Shown in pieces: positions 20,002 to 33,600 of a stretch of DNA of 64,000 bases. Position 1 is the stretch's first letter; the number at the start of each line of letters is the position of its first letter. The notes below the pieces were generated by a model, which saw only the letters and a program-made list of their open reading frames with translations, was not told the origin of the DNA and made no database searches. The translations under genes were made by a program, and so were the position numbers. The DNA lies in NCBI GenBank assembly GCA_039105265.1, contig JAPFFF010000027.1:1674001-1738000 (forward strand). Direction: 5' to 3'. Origin of the DNA: Tritrichomonas musculus. Its lineage: Eukaryota > Parabasalia > Tritrichomonadida > Tritrichomonadidae.

Positions 20002-20700
20002 ATTTTTTTCTTTATTATTTTTTTCTTTATCATATTTTTAATTATGTGGATTTGCAAATATTTTGAGAAAAGATAATGTATTGAAAAAGTGGTAGTCTTT
20101 AAAAAAAGTTCTGAATCTCTTTTGGCATCGCGGATCATGATGATGAGTTTGCGCTTTATGATCATAATACATTCGATGGCTCAAATTTATCCACTTTAAG
20201 GTTGATTTTAATGCTCTTATTTTTGAATGGTGAATGATATTGAAGATGGAAGATGTGTAATATAAATTGATGTCGCAGGTGTAGACGCCAAAATAGCAAT
20301 GCATAATGGGAATATTGAAGGTTGATGAACAAGTTGGAATTTGATAAAAAGCTTATTTTAAAAATTACAAAAAAAAAAAAAAAAAAAGTTTACACCTTCA
20401 TTAGCAAAAAGAAAATTAGAACGCTTTAATTGCTCTAATTCATTTAGATATTGCAACAAAATTTAATACAATGGATGTTGTTGTTGGGAAACGAAGCTTA
20501 TGAAAAAATGTAAATTCCTAAAAAACTTGGGGTATCATTCGATTTTAGGATTGAGGTTGATGATGTGTTGAATCCTTCTTCGGATACCTCTGTTTGCCGG
20601 ATAATATGCTCATCATCTGTTTTAAAAAAATCAAAAAAATAGAAAAAAAAAATGTTTATCAATTCCATACATATTTTGTCCAAAATGTTACAACATTTTA
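20002..20700. other. Spacer with possible decayed coding sequence
   Basis: A minus-strand frame at 20038-20304 (88 codons, rich in His, Tyr and Arg) has locally higher GC but no motif I recognise; it may be a fragment of an old element. An A-tract lies at about 20371-20389. From ~20400 on the sequence resembles the upstream part of the decayed transposase that follows. Confidence 0.3.
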
Positions 20701-21350
20701 AGAAAATATTTTCCTTTACCTCATGAAACTACTTTAAGGAAACGCATATCACCAAAAATAAAAAAATATACTAATTGCCTTGTTGATATTAAAGGACTAG
20801 AGCAAATCTTATATGAGATTATGGGTGATCAACAAATGTATGTAGCGCAGGCAGATGATGCCGCAATTTTTAATATGCTAAAAAAGAAAGATGTTATTGT
20901 CGATTATATTGCGACTGATGGTGACCACAAACATGACGAATTACATGATTAACTGACGGTTCTCAACATGGGAAAATGAAAGATTGCTACCCATTAGAAA
21001 TGTTTTCATCTAAGCATATCTCAGAATCAATTGAAAATGCGATTGGACCTTTAAGTTTTATTCTTTACCAATGAATTTGATAGTAAATGCAATCAGATTT
21101 TTGCATTATCCTTACAGGTCATATAAGAACGCATCCATTAGAAAATTATTTCGGATAATTAAGAGTAGCTTTGTAATAATGACCATTTAAACTGTTCATG
21201 TAGGAAAACTGTTAAGTGATTTACATCAAAAGGAAACAATAAGAGCGAGATTAGAATATGGAGGCATCCAAGTAGAAATCGCATGTATTGAGGGCATTAT
21301 TCAGGATATATTACCTCTCGGCTTATTCGAATACTTTGGTAAAAAAAAAA
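20701..21350 (+). pseudogene. Decayed DNA-transposon transposase fragment
   Basis: The first 84 codons from 20701 read as coherent protein (PLPHETTLRKRISPK..., then an ADDAA/ATDGDHKHDE segment with several acidic residues) before an in-frame TAA; further stops follow. About 120 codons on, in a frame near 21114, is GHIRTHPLENYFG, a stop, and LRVAL. The [DN/H]PLExxFGxxR pattern is typical of the C-terminal part of P-element/THAP9-like and some other cut-and-paste transposases. The family assignment is tentative because the N-terminal DNA-binding domain is not seen. The fragment ends near an A-tract at 21341. Multiple stops indicate an old copy. Confidence 0.45.
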
Positions 21351-21761
21351 AAAAAAAAAAAACGATATAAAAATTTGATTCAATAATATTTGAATCATGG
21401 TTTCTTTCATATAAAACAATAGTTTGTAATAAAGTAATCGCAATAGTACTCAAAAAAGAATGAAATGCATGAAAAAATAGTAACTTTTTACTAATTGATT
21501 ACCCGTTTTTTGCATACCGTGCTCTCAATTTCACGGGGGAATATTTGACACTTATAAATGGTCGATATTTTTTGAATATTTTTTTTCAAAATATGTTTTG
21601 TCACCTTTGAATTGTTTTCTCCAGATTTTTTTCATTCTTATCTTCATAATTTTATTATATTAACAAAATATTATTTGTAAAAAATTAGTTAATAAATATT
21701 CCTTAGATTAGAAAGGCAATTATATTTACTTATAAAAATCAATATGGCTAATTTATAATTA

Positions 21762-22235
21762 GACTTGTTATTCTCCGATTCTCGTGATCGATAATTGATT
21801 GACTTTTTGATATCAATACATAAATATACACAGATTCTCGAGATCGATTTCAGAGATAGAGAATTTTTTTCTAAGCTTTTGATATCAGAATTTTCAATTA
21901 AACTTTTTGATAAAAATATGTTTGTATTTTAATCTCAAATATTTCATAAAAAAAGAATGTATTTTTTGATTTTAATCTTAAAATAAAAATCAATACATTA
22001 TATTATATATTTTTAAATATTATAAAATCACAAATACAAATTATAAAAAAAGATAAATTTGTTTGAGATCTCGAGATCTCGGTAATTGATATCAAGTTTA
22101 CAGTTATTTTTATATCACATTTCATATCTGATATCTTGATAATCGATATTCTCGATATCAGATTTTTAAATTGATAATCGAGTATCGGATGCAAAAAAGA
22201 GACGTTTTTGATATCGATTCTCAAAATAACAAGTC
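21762..22235. mobile_element. TA-flanked foldback (MITE-like) element, 474 bp
   Basis: The ends are inverted: TA-GACTTGTTATT at left and AATAACAAGTC-TA at right, with a TA on both sides as in Tc1/mariner target duplications. The similarity continues imperfectly inward (CGATTCTC / GAATCG) and outward (ATTTATAA on both flanks). The interior carries many GATATC, GATCTC and ATCGAT palindromic words and can fold extensively. It has no coding capacity. Confidence 0.6.
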
Positions 22236-22386
22236 TATTTATAATTTGTTAAAAAAAAAATCTTTTGTTTCAAAATTTATAATTATATTTATACTATAAA
22301 TTTGAATAAGTATTGCCACTTATAAATAAAAAAATGATATTTTAAAGATTTCGTAAATATCTATAAAGCTATTTTAAAAACGATAC

Positions 22387-22450
22387 GTCACTTTCCAACG
22401 CGTTTTAATAGAAATTCTATTAAAAAGTTGGACTTTTTAAATAAGGTGAC
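22387..22450. repeat. Strong hairpin
   Basis: A near-perfect stem: outer GTCAC...GTGAC, middle CCAAC...GTTGG and inner TTTTAATAGA-aat-TCTATTAAAA. It lies just outside the foldback element in noncoding DNA and may be a very small transposon footprint. Confidence 0.6.
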
Positions 22451-22955
22451 TTATCTTTTTTGGAATAATTTTAGTTGGTCGATTAAAAAAGTGACAAATA
22501 AATAATGGAAATAAAACAGATGCTCCAAAAACTTCTAATTTTGCTCTTGATAGCACTTACTCAATTTTATTTGTTTTCTACATGATTTACTTAGTCTAAT
22601 TGGTTCTTCCTTATCTTTTTATGAAATTCAAACAAATTATCATTTTTCTCATGCTCTTCAATCCTCAATTTCTAATTGATTATACTTGCTTTTTGCTCAG
22701 TGTTACATATGTTTTCTTGCAACTGCTTACTTTCTTACAAAACAAGCATTGAGAAGATTATCTCTCATGCTTTATATAGACCTTAAGTAGATAGCTTAAA
22801 CTGTGTTTCGGATACTACTAATCTTCCACGCAGTTTAACGTTTTCAGAAGCCCCTCCAAGCCCCTTCCAGCAAATTTCAAACTCCATTAAAATAGCCCCA
22901 AAAATGAATTGTAAACAACCCCTCTATCGAAATTAATTTCATATTTTTATTCCTA
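22451..22955. other. Noncoding AT-rich stretch
   Basis: T-rich sequence without recognisable coding potential. A GTGACAAATAAATAATGG segment near 22490 echoes the hairpin arm just before it. Its final part leads into the helicase remnant. Confidence 0.4.
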
Positions 22956-24306
22956 GTATGATTTAAGCAAAACCACTAAGCAAATTAGAACGAAGAAGTT
23001 CATCTGTGAAGCTCCAATTGGATCTGGTAAATCGACTGCAATCCGTAAATGGATATCCTCACATAAAGACAACAGATTTATGATTTTAGTTCCTACATTG
23101 AATATTACAGAAGAGTTCTATATTAAATTGGGTAATTTGAATAGCGAACTTAGCATGTGATTATGTCTTAATGACAATGCATTTAGAGAGTTTCATAAAG
23201 CTGTACATGCTGGAGTTAATGTGATTATTACAACATACAACACTGCATCCAAATGCTTAGGTGATCTAATTGAAGAGTACTATATGAGTAAGCAACGACT
23301 AGATTACTTCCTTGTTATAGATGAAGCACCCATGTTATTACAGCATATGGGATTAATTGAGATAACCAAAGAGTTAGATAAGGTAGTATTGATAAGTGCA
23401 ACAGCTATGATATTAAACAGTTCGCTTGCTTTAGAGATTACATAATCGTTAATCCGCATATAATAGAAACATCTATGTTAATATATTGATATAGGATGCA
23501 GATGGAAAACATGCTGCGATAGTTGATTTGATTGAAAAAATTAGAATGGATTATGATAAGGTATTTGTTAAGATCGAAGATAAGAAAGAATGCAAGAAAT
23601 TGAAGAATTGCTTGAAAGATCGATACAAGGTTGCATTATATACAGGCGATTCCAAAGAAGTTAAGTTGAATGAAGATGGAATATTTGAAGAAGATGTTGA
23701 CGTTGTTATATCTACTTCATCTATCCAGAATGGACAATCCATTAAAGAGAAAGTCCTATCAATATTCGTACAAACCTACATCGGTAAAACATCCAGTGTT
23801 GAACAGTTTCTAGGTCGAAATCGAAATAGAGATTCGAATGTATACGTGCATGCGAGATATGGAAAGCATATGAATAAAAGAAAGTATGTTACACCTAACA
23901 ATAGATATGAACGACGTTGGAATGAAATGAGTAAAAAAATTGGGATGATTTATTATGCAGATTCAGTCGTGTACGATTTAGTAAATCCAATGATACTACC
24001 TCCACCGAAAAGAATGAATCGAATGAAGAAGAAGAAGATACATCCTCTGAAACAAATGATCATGCTTGCGATTCGGGAACCAAAGATTACACAGTAATAA
24101 CAAACGAGACCTCGGTTTCTATACAACCTTGTCCAAGACAAGTGAATGAGTCTGTTAACGAGATCTCGGAATCTAAATTTGAAGAACCTAACATAAATAT
24201 TGAGTTTCCTACAAAAAAATATCTGTATGATTATTATGGAATCGATATTAATACAATACCAGATGGATACGAAATTAAGATGAGATGGATCGATTGTATA
24301 AATTAG
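22956..24306 (+). mobile_element. Broken copy of an SF2-helicase element (older copy)
   Basis: The encoded sequence matches the element at 57.6-59.2 kb over most of its length: P-loop region (RTKKFICEAPIGSGKSTAIRKW), DEAP/DEAH-type box after DYFLVID, SAT motif, and a C-terminal helicase half ending in QFLGRNRN. The order of motifs resembles the origin-binding-type SF2 helicases of large DNA viruses and of virus-like elements; a Polinton-like origin is possible but unproven, because no polymerase, integrase or capsid gene is present. It is broken, with several interruptions, and clearly older than the second copy. No terminal repeats are evident. Confidence 0.6.
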
Positions 24307-24639
24307 TGAAGAAGTGAATTAAAAATGTGTTTCCTTTGTATTTTTGTTGTAAAGAAGTGGCGGAGTTGACGGAACTGTTTATTGAAATTTTAAAATTGAA
24401 TGATTTACATTGAATTTTTATTTCGCAAATATAACTACACATAACCAGCCAAAAACATTAATTTTATTTTTATTTAATAGAGTTTTTAATAAATAAATAA
24501 AATATATTAAATTCATCAGTTTTGGTTAATTATTACTGTTTTCAGAAAAAGTCTACTTAAACGTCTTGCTAATTGAAAAGTTCTTAATACCAAACTTTTT
24601 CTGAATTGAATATCAAATAACAGACTTTACAGATTTTAC
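24307..24639. other. Promoter-side spacer of the coiled-coil gene
   Basis: AT-rich. ATATCAAATAACAGACTTTACAG precedes the ATG at 24640 and could hold an initiator, but no close TCAYW match stands out. No other feature is seen. Confidence 0.4.
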
Positions 24640-27600
24640 ATGGATTTTGTTGACTCTCCTTCTTCACCTTCTGATTCAACAAGGAGGAGTAGCAAAATTT
24701 CTGATTCTTCATCAAATAAAAGCAAAGATATATTTCAATCTCGTAAAAATTCGTTTCTTCGATCTTTAAAAGCCGCTCTTCAAAACATTTCTAACGATCA
24801 ACTAATAGCACAGATGTTCGAAGATCCAAATTCCACACTTTATATTCCTGGACGAGTTGTTGAAATTATTCAAGAAACTCTCGAAGATGATAGAGAAAAT
24901 TTAATTATGTCGTTATTACAACAAAATAATGAATTTAAAGTAGATCCAATCGAATTTGAACATTTTGTAAAAACTTCAAAAAATATAATTAATTCGCTAT
25001 CAATAGAACTCGAAAAAACGAAAAGATTCATTAACTATACATTTAAACGAGAATTTGTTAACAATGAAATCGAAAATGCGAGAATGCAAGTCAATGCTTT
25101 TGTTACCGCCGCATTATCAGGAAGATACATTTCAAATATGAATTCTGAATCACTTCAAAAGCAAGTGAATTTTATTTCAAAGAAGTTTTTTGAAATAGAT
25201 CTTCCAAATTTACGTACAAAATATGAGAATGAAATTAAAATCCATGTAGAGAATGAAGCTCAACAACAAAAAATGATTGCTTCATTAACTCGTCAAAATG
25301 AAAAATTAACGAAAGATTCCAATTTTTTAGCAGAAAAGCTTAACAAAAAAGAAAAAGAAAATGAGTTGCTTAAAAACAAGTTAAATTCATTACAAGAAGT
25401 TCAAAAACAAGTTTCAGTTGCCAAAAACCAAATCAAAACCATGCAAAAAGAAGTTGATAAGAAAAATAAAGCGATTGATTTTTATGTATCAGAAAAATCA
25501 AATGAAGATTCGACATCGTTAAATTACAGCCGTTTACAATCTTCCTATTCCTTACTAAAAAAGAAATATGAAGAAACCGAAGCCGAAAACGTAAAATTAA
25601 GGGAAACAATAACTAAGAAAAGTTTAAGTCAAAAAGAAAACGATCATATTAATACAATTAATCAAGCCAATCTTCAAATGCTCAAGCTTAAAAATGCTTC
25701 AATTCCACAGCTTGAAAATGAGCTTCAAAAATCATTAAGACATGCAAAATCTTTGGAAATTACTAATATCGAAATAGCAAGAAGATTGGACAGATCATTG
25801 AAAGAGAACCGAGACTTATATAAAACAATCGATCAGCTCAGAGATGAAATAAGTGGTGCCACAACTGATAGAACAAACAAAGCAGAGCTTAGAAGTGAAA
25901 TTGAACTTCTTAATGAAGAATTGGCAGCTGCTAAAAAACAAATTTCTGATCTTGATTCAAATGTTTTCGAATTGAGTCAATATAATCAAAAACTTAAACG
26001 TGAAATTGACTCAAAATCATCATCGTTGGATCAATCAATGCTTGATTTCAGCTCTCAGAAGTCCAAGTTTCAGAATTCTCTGGCCGAATCGGAGACAAAA
26101 GTTTCTTTTCTTACTTCCAAATTGAAAGAATATGAAAGTTCAATTCATTTTAATATGAAACAACTTCGTCAGAAAGAGTTACAAATAAACGAATTGATTC
26201 AATCAAAGCATGAAATTGAAGAATTAGCAAATCAACTTAAAATGAAGCTTGAATCAAGAGAAACAGAGTTCCAACAAGCTTCAATTTCATGTGAACAATC
26301 ATCTGAAGCTTATCTCTATGCACAAGCTGAATTGAAGCAAAAAGAAAGCATAATTAACAAGTTGCTTCAAGCAGATGAAATTTCTAAACAACAGAAAGAA
26401 CAAATGTCAGATAAAATTGAAGAAAATAATCTGACAATTCAGAAGTTAAATGGCTCCATACATGAATTGGCAACTGAAAAGGATAAAATGCAGACAAAAA
26501 TCGATGAAAGAGAAAATAAAATTGATGAATTAAATGGAAAAATCAAAGAAACTGACAATAAATTAATTGAAAAAGAAAATTTAATGTCAAAATTGAATTC
26601 ATCCAATCAATCATTAAGAAAAACAATCAAAAAATTAGAAATTAATAAAAATAATAACGAACAAACTATTTCATCATTACGTGAAAAAGTTGCTCAAGAT
26701 GAGAAAAAAATTAATAAGCACGAAGAATCAATTCAGTTCTTAAAATCAGAGATCCAAAAGCTGCAAAATGAAAAGAAGGATCTTCAAAAGAAAATTTCTG
26801 ACGATAGCATTGCTTTTGAAGCAAGATTAAATCAAACAGAGAAAGAAAAAGTTCTTTTAACCAAGAAACAAACAGAAGCTGAATTGAAATTAAATTCGAG
26901 TCTTGAAGAATGTAAATCATTAACTGAAAAGTTAGAAAAAAGTTTGAAAGACTTCGATAATTTAACAAAAGAAAGTGCAAAGAACCAAAAAGAAGCCTCT
27001 CAAACACAAGCAAACTTGAATGAGAAAATAGAACAATTGAAGCAAAATAATGCAACTTTACTTGGCAAATTTGACAACTTGTTACAACAAGCAAATGAAG
27101 TTGTTAAAATTAAAAGAATTCATGATATTCCTGGCGTTTTAAAGAAACTTAAAGAAAAATACGATCAACTTTTGATTGATGACAGTAAATCTAGAAAAAT
27201 ATTAAAAATATCAACTGAATTTGAAAGTGTTCCTGATACAATTCAAAAGATTAAAGATGACCGAATCCGTCTACTTAAATTTGAATCAAAAATTAGAAAA
27301 ACCGTTGGTAATTTTGATTCAGATTTCATTCTTCAAACAATTACAGATTGTATTGAATTGAAGAATGTTGTTTCAACACTTTTCAAGCAACAAACAACAC
27401 CTTCTGAATATCATGAAATAATTCAGAACACATTTTTGAGACTTCAACAATATGAAGAAAGAGAAATTCTTTTGAATTCTTTGTTTGCATCGAAAAATAA
27501 GAGCATTAATAATGAAGTAGCAATCAATGATGATGAAAGTAGTGTCAGTAACAGCGGACTTAATGAAGAAATCAAAAATATTGACAATAATTCCACAATT

Positions 27601-30600
27601 AATAAAGAATTGCCTACTTATGTGTCAACGATGCAGGCAATGTATCGTGATTCTCATCATATAATAAAGAAACTTTGTAGATTGTTTGAAATTCGGAATC
27701 AGGAAGAAATTCCAACTCGTGTTTCAATTTTATTGACTCAAATTCAAGAGTTGAAATCAATTCTTAAAATTCCTTCTGATGCAGATTCAACGATCTCAAG
27801 TTCATCGACAAATTCACCGAATAAGAAAGAAAGAGTTAATTACGAAGCAAGCGTTTCTAAAGCTGCTGCTGACATGGTTGATCAACTGAAAGAGGCACAA
27901 ACTGAACTTAGAACGATACATAATCTTTTTGAACCATCGAATGACATTTTTAACTTTTCAAATGAGAATGAAAATGATGCTGATCTTCCTGTTAACAAGA
28001 AGATTGAAAACATGCAAAACGAGAATAAAAAACTTCGTTACATTTTGAATTCTGCAAGTCAAGTCATTTCTCAAAAAGAAACAACAATTGATGCCGATCA
28101 ATCCGAAGATGAATCAAGTCTTGATTTAAGTAGTTCTTTAACTAAATCACCAAAGAAAGCCACAAATAATAATAATAATTCTTTGAATAAATCTAAATCA
28201 AGCACCAAAAAATCATTAATTGCTTCTCCTTTAAGAACATCTGTTTATCTCGCTTCACCACTTTCAAGACAGCCAATTGACGCTGATTTTATCTTGAAAT
28301 GCCAACAAATGAAGCAGAAAATTGAATTGTTAGAGAACCAACAAAAGGACATTGAACGTGTTTTACCAAACATTCCGAACAACTTTTCACGAATTCGAAG
28401 TTTGGATGAAACAGACAACACTAATTCAAACTTGGTTTTAATCGGAAGTCTTCCTGACCGTGTTAAACAGATGGCAAACAGATATGAAACTTACTACAAC
28501 CAAGTTAATGAATGCCAAAAGATCTTCAAAGATGCAAATAAAAGTTACGTCAGCATTAATGGAAACCTTCCGAATGCTGTTTCAATGATTTTGACGCGAA
28601 TTGAGGAATTCGAACGTCAAGAAAGAATGATTAAAACAATTTTGAGTGAGTCATCGGCTTTCACTTTTTCAGGGAACATTCAAGAAACAATTTCTGAACT
28701 CATTCAAAAGAATCTTGATTTGACACTCACATTCCAACAATTAAATGGAATCGTTTTTGCTTCTAAAGATGATGTTAAAGATGACCTTGTCATAACCGTC
28801 GGAAGAATTGTTAAGGAAAGATTGGAATACCAAAAAATGATCGATGAATACACCGAGATTTTGTCTGGTAAAAACATCTCTCAAAAAATAACATTTTTGC
28901 TACAAAATGACAGTTTCTTGACAAAATTGAAACAATTGTTGGAATGCGAAACAAATGACGATTTGTTCACTAAAGTTAAAAATAATAGAGTTTTGTTAAA
29001 GAAGATTTCTGCTCTCATTCCAACAAGTCTAAATAACAACACAAGTTCCAAGTCTCGTTCCAAAGGCGGTTCTAAATCAGATCTTTTGATAATTGATGAA
29101 TCTGCGCTTTTAGAAAAAATGAGTCATTTTAATGAATTGTTTGATTTTAGAAGAGAAATATTTGATCGTTTTAATTCATCTGTTCAATCGGTCCAACCGT
29201 CAGATTCATTGAATTCATCAATTGAATTGACATCAGATTCAGATTCTGACAACAGCTTGATTGCATCAACTCATCGAAAGAAGATAAATTTAAGAAAGAG
29301 TCAAAATCAAACACAAAAAGCGCCAGATTCTCGTAATCAATTCGAAACAGATCAAGAATTGTTCACTTACATTGATGACTTGTTTAATGAAGTTCATGTT
29401 AATTCAAAATTGAAGAATGAACTTGAAGCCATTCTTCCTCGAAGCGTCGAAGGATCAATCACTGAAAAAGTGAACCAAATTGTCAAACAATGCTTGTTGT
29501 ATCAAAGACAATATTCAACATTAAAGAAGCTGATTCCTTCCGAGTTTCATGGTTCATTATCATCTAAAATTGAACAATTAATGATGCTGCTCAAGAAGTA
29601 TCAAAATCAACAAACAGAGTTGAATAAGATTGTCAATGAGCGTTCATTTTCGGCAACTGAAACAGACACTGAAAGTGTCACTGATAATGACAGTGTTCAA
29701 CTTAATGAAAGCAATCAATTAGTCCTTAAAAATGACGACTCTTTGGTTGCTGATGTTTCTCAAATAAAGAGGAAATTGGACGACGTTAATAAAGACTTGT
29801 ACGTCATTAATCAAATCGTCCCTGAAGAGTTCGTTGCTGGCTCCGAAAGAGAAAGAGTTATTCTTTTAGTTGAAGAGTTTAACAAGCAAAAATTGATCAT
29901 TCAAAGCATTTCTTCTTCATTAGATAAAAATACTTCTTCATTGGTCAATTCTAAATCGAATACAATTGAAAAAGAAGTTGAAAAAGCGGTTTCTAAGAAT
30001 GAAGACTTGCTAAATGAAAAAATAGAAGCTCTTAAGTTACTTGATTCAACACAATCCAATCAAGAATTGCTTCCATTGTTAAAGAAAACAATTCAAGAGA
30101 AAAAAGAGAGTCAAGCAATCATCACTCAATTAAGAAAGAGCTTCAATTGCACTGATAAAGAAGTGATTGAAAAAGCTCAGCAATTAAATAAGGATTCATT
30201 GTTATTAAGAAATATTTGTCAAGAAATGAGTCAAACAAGTGAATCCAAGTTGATTAAGAAGTTAAAAGAATTGAATGAAAACACTCGCGTTTTGAATGTA
30301 ATTGAATCAACGATTCCTGAAGATTTGGTCCCTTACAACGATACGAATTCAAAAGCTAAAAATGAAATCGATATGAATTCATCTAGATTGAATCTTCTTC
30401 AAGCCAAGATTGCGTTGTTGATTGAATCATACAAAGAGAAACATGACACAATTAATAAATTGAATTTGAACGGTAATTTGAGTGATTCTGTATCGCAGTT
30501 AATGATTGAAAAAGAAGAACTTGTTCAAGCACTTTCAGCCATTCAAAACGTTCTTTCTAAATCATCAATCATTGATGAAAATGCCGACTCAAATAATGAT

Positions 30601-33600
30601 TCAATTGGATCGAAGCAGATGATCGTTTCACAAGTGACAAACTTAGTCAATTCACTCCAACAAACAAATTCATTGATTGCACAAATGAATGAAAAATTGG
30701 GTGATTTGCCAGGTGACATAAACACTAAATTGAATGAAGTTTTGAGACAGAATTCTGTACTTCAAAAAATGCAATCTGACTTATTATCAATTCTTCCTGA
30801 AAATTTGAGTGGAAGTTTAATTGAAAGAGTGTCACAATTATGTTCAGAATTTGCCAATCTTGAGAACCAGCAAGTTGCAATTTCAAGGAACATTCCCATT
30901 GAATTCTCATCGACTGAAAATGGCCAATCAGTCTGTCAAAAAGTTGACTCACTTCAACAAGATTATTCAGTACAAAGAAAGGCAATTCAAAGGATACAAA
31001 AAATGCTTCTACAAAATCAATATCTTCATAGAAATTGCTCAACAATTGAATCTGTTGCTGATTGCGTTGAAGAGATATTGAATCAAAATTCATCTTTGAT
31101 TCAATTACAAAAAAATATCAACATCAAGTTCGGAATCTTTGGCACAAACAAATTTGCTATTGAAAATGATAACAATGAAAGTGACAATGACACTGTCACT
31201 CAATTAATGACATCAATTGATGAGACATTCAATACAATTGACCAATTAAAAGCTGAAAATTTGGAATTGAAAGAGAACATGAATGAACTTCAAGAAATCG
31301 CAAATCATTCAAATTTGACAGAATTTGTAAAGAAGTCTTTGAAAGACCAAAAAACAATTAAGAAGATTGTTGATCTTTTATCACAAAACAATAAAAACAG
31401 TAACACTAAGAATAACAATGCATTCTCACTTGTTCAAGAAACTGTTTTTGAATTGGATAAACTTAATCAAGAACAAAAAGAAATCGTTTCAATTTTGTCA
31501 GATTTCAATGAAAATCAAAACAGTAAAAAGAACAAATTAACTCTCAATGAAGACTCTCCAGCAACACAAATTTCAATTCTTATTAAGTCACTCAATGAAC
31601 AAGAACAGTTATTGAATGACATAAGACAACAAATTCCTAAAGAAATCAAAGGCGAAAGCACTTTTCTTCGATTCACAAATCTTCTTAAAAAGTACAACGA
31701 CCAAAAAGATGTAATTAACAAAGCATCAAGTCATCTTGACACGGGCAGCAAGCTTGAACTTGAATTGATTGAAGAAGAGGAAGAAGAAAACGAAAATATT
31801 GAAAACAACAACAATAACAGCAACACTAAAAGCGACGATGATAAAGACAGCAAAGCTTTGATTCATCAAATTCAATTGTTGACGAAATCAAATCAAAAAC
31901 TTCTTAAAGAAAGAGAGACAATCATTGATTCTTTGCCTGCTTCATTCAAGCAATTTGAGTATCCTGATTCTGTTTTGAATTTGAGTTCTGAGCTTCAAAA
32001 GAGTGAATCTTTCCTCTCTTCAATATCAAACTCATTCAAAGAAGCAGAAGATACAAAACCGTCATCACCAAAACCGTCCAAGAAGTCACCACAAGTTTAT
32101 GAGAAGTACCAATTCATTGGAATAAATGTATTTGCATCTTTACCATCACAAGTTGAACTTGCACTTGAAGAAAGGAATGATTTATTGAAGATGAAATCAC
32201 GACTAACACAACAATTACAAAATGAAGATGTTTTTGAAGAAGTCGACCGTTTAATGAACCTTGACTCACAATTGAAATTTGTGAATGAAAAAATTCCGAA
32301 AATTTTCGAAGGAAACGGAATTGAAAAAAGGATTCAAACTCTTGTGAATGACTTCCAACGAAAGTCATCTCTCATTGACAAATTAGATGACACTCTTCCT
32401 GGTTCAGGCGACATGGTTAAAAGGATTCAATCATTGCGTGATGAATCAGAATCGGCGAAAAGAATAATCTCACAATTAGAGCACATTATGGCGAATGAAC
32501 TTTTTGAAGGAAAAACTTTATTAGAAAAAGTTTCAAATATGGCAAAAAGATACCAATCAATCAACAATAGTTTAAATGCAACAAGAAACAAATCAATTGA
32601 CATTAGTGAAGAAGTTATGAAGCTGTCATTGATGAACAAAAAGAACAAAGAAAAAATCAACAATATTTCGAATGTTTTGAGTTCGAATAATTTACTAGAA
32701 ATTGATGAAAATGAAAATTACATCTTGGAAGATCGTGTTGAAGAAATTTGTGAAGAATTGATTAAATTAAGAGAGCAACTTCAATTCATCGACTCTGAAG
32801 CTTCTTCTTCAACAACCATGAAAAAAGTTATCAAACAAAAAAGCATCGTTAATTTGCCAAGTAACAATGATGCTGCTTCACGAAAAGTTGGATTGTTAGT
32901 ACAAATGAACAATCAACTTGAACAAAGAATTAATTCTATAAGTGACCTTCTTAATAATCATTTCTCTGAAGAAAGAATTTCAAATGATTCTTCAAATAAT
33001 CTTTCAATTGAAGAACAAATTAATTTCATTATTAAAGAGAATTATTCATTGAAATCTCAAGTGAATTCAATTGAAGACGTTATGAGCAAAGTCAAGGGAA
33101 ATGACATATTTGACAAAATGAACCAAATTCAAGTCGAATTAAAGAGATCTAAAGAAAGAATTCGAAATATTTCAAGTTTGATTCCTGATGAATTTAATGC
33201 GTCAACAATTGAATCAAACTTGGAAGATTTGATCAAATCTTATCAATCAAACAATACTTATTTAAACAACATTGATCAAATCGTTCCTGACGAAGAATCT
33301 GACATTATTAATAACGTCCAAAATAGTCCAAGTTCGAGCTTGAAATCCAACAAAATTTTCATGAGAAATAAATTCAATGAAAACATTCAAAGCAAAGTCA
33401 GCAAAGTTGTCCAACAGAATCAAGAAATGAAGGCTCTTTTGGACAAAGTGAACAAAGCATTCCCAAGTCCACTGAAAGACCAAAAAGATGTAATTGAAAG
33501 GATTAGTTCACTCATTCAACAAAAAGAAAATCAATTTGAAATTTTGAATTCAGCTGAGAAAATTTTGAATGCTCATTTGAAAAGAGAAAATAACGACAAT

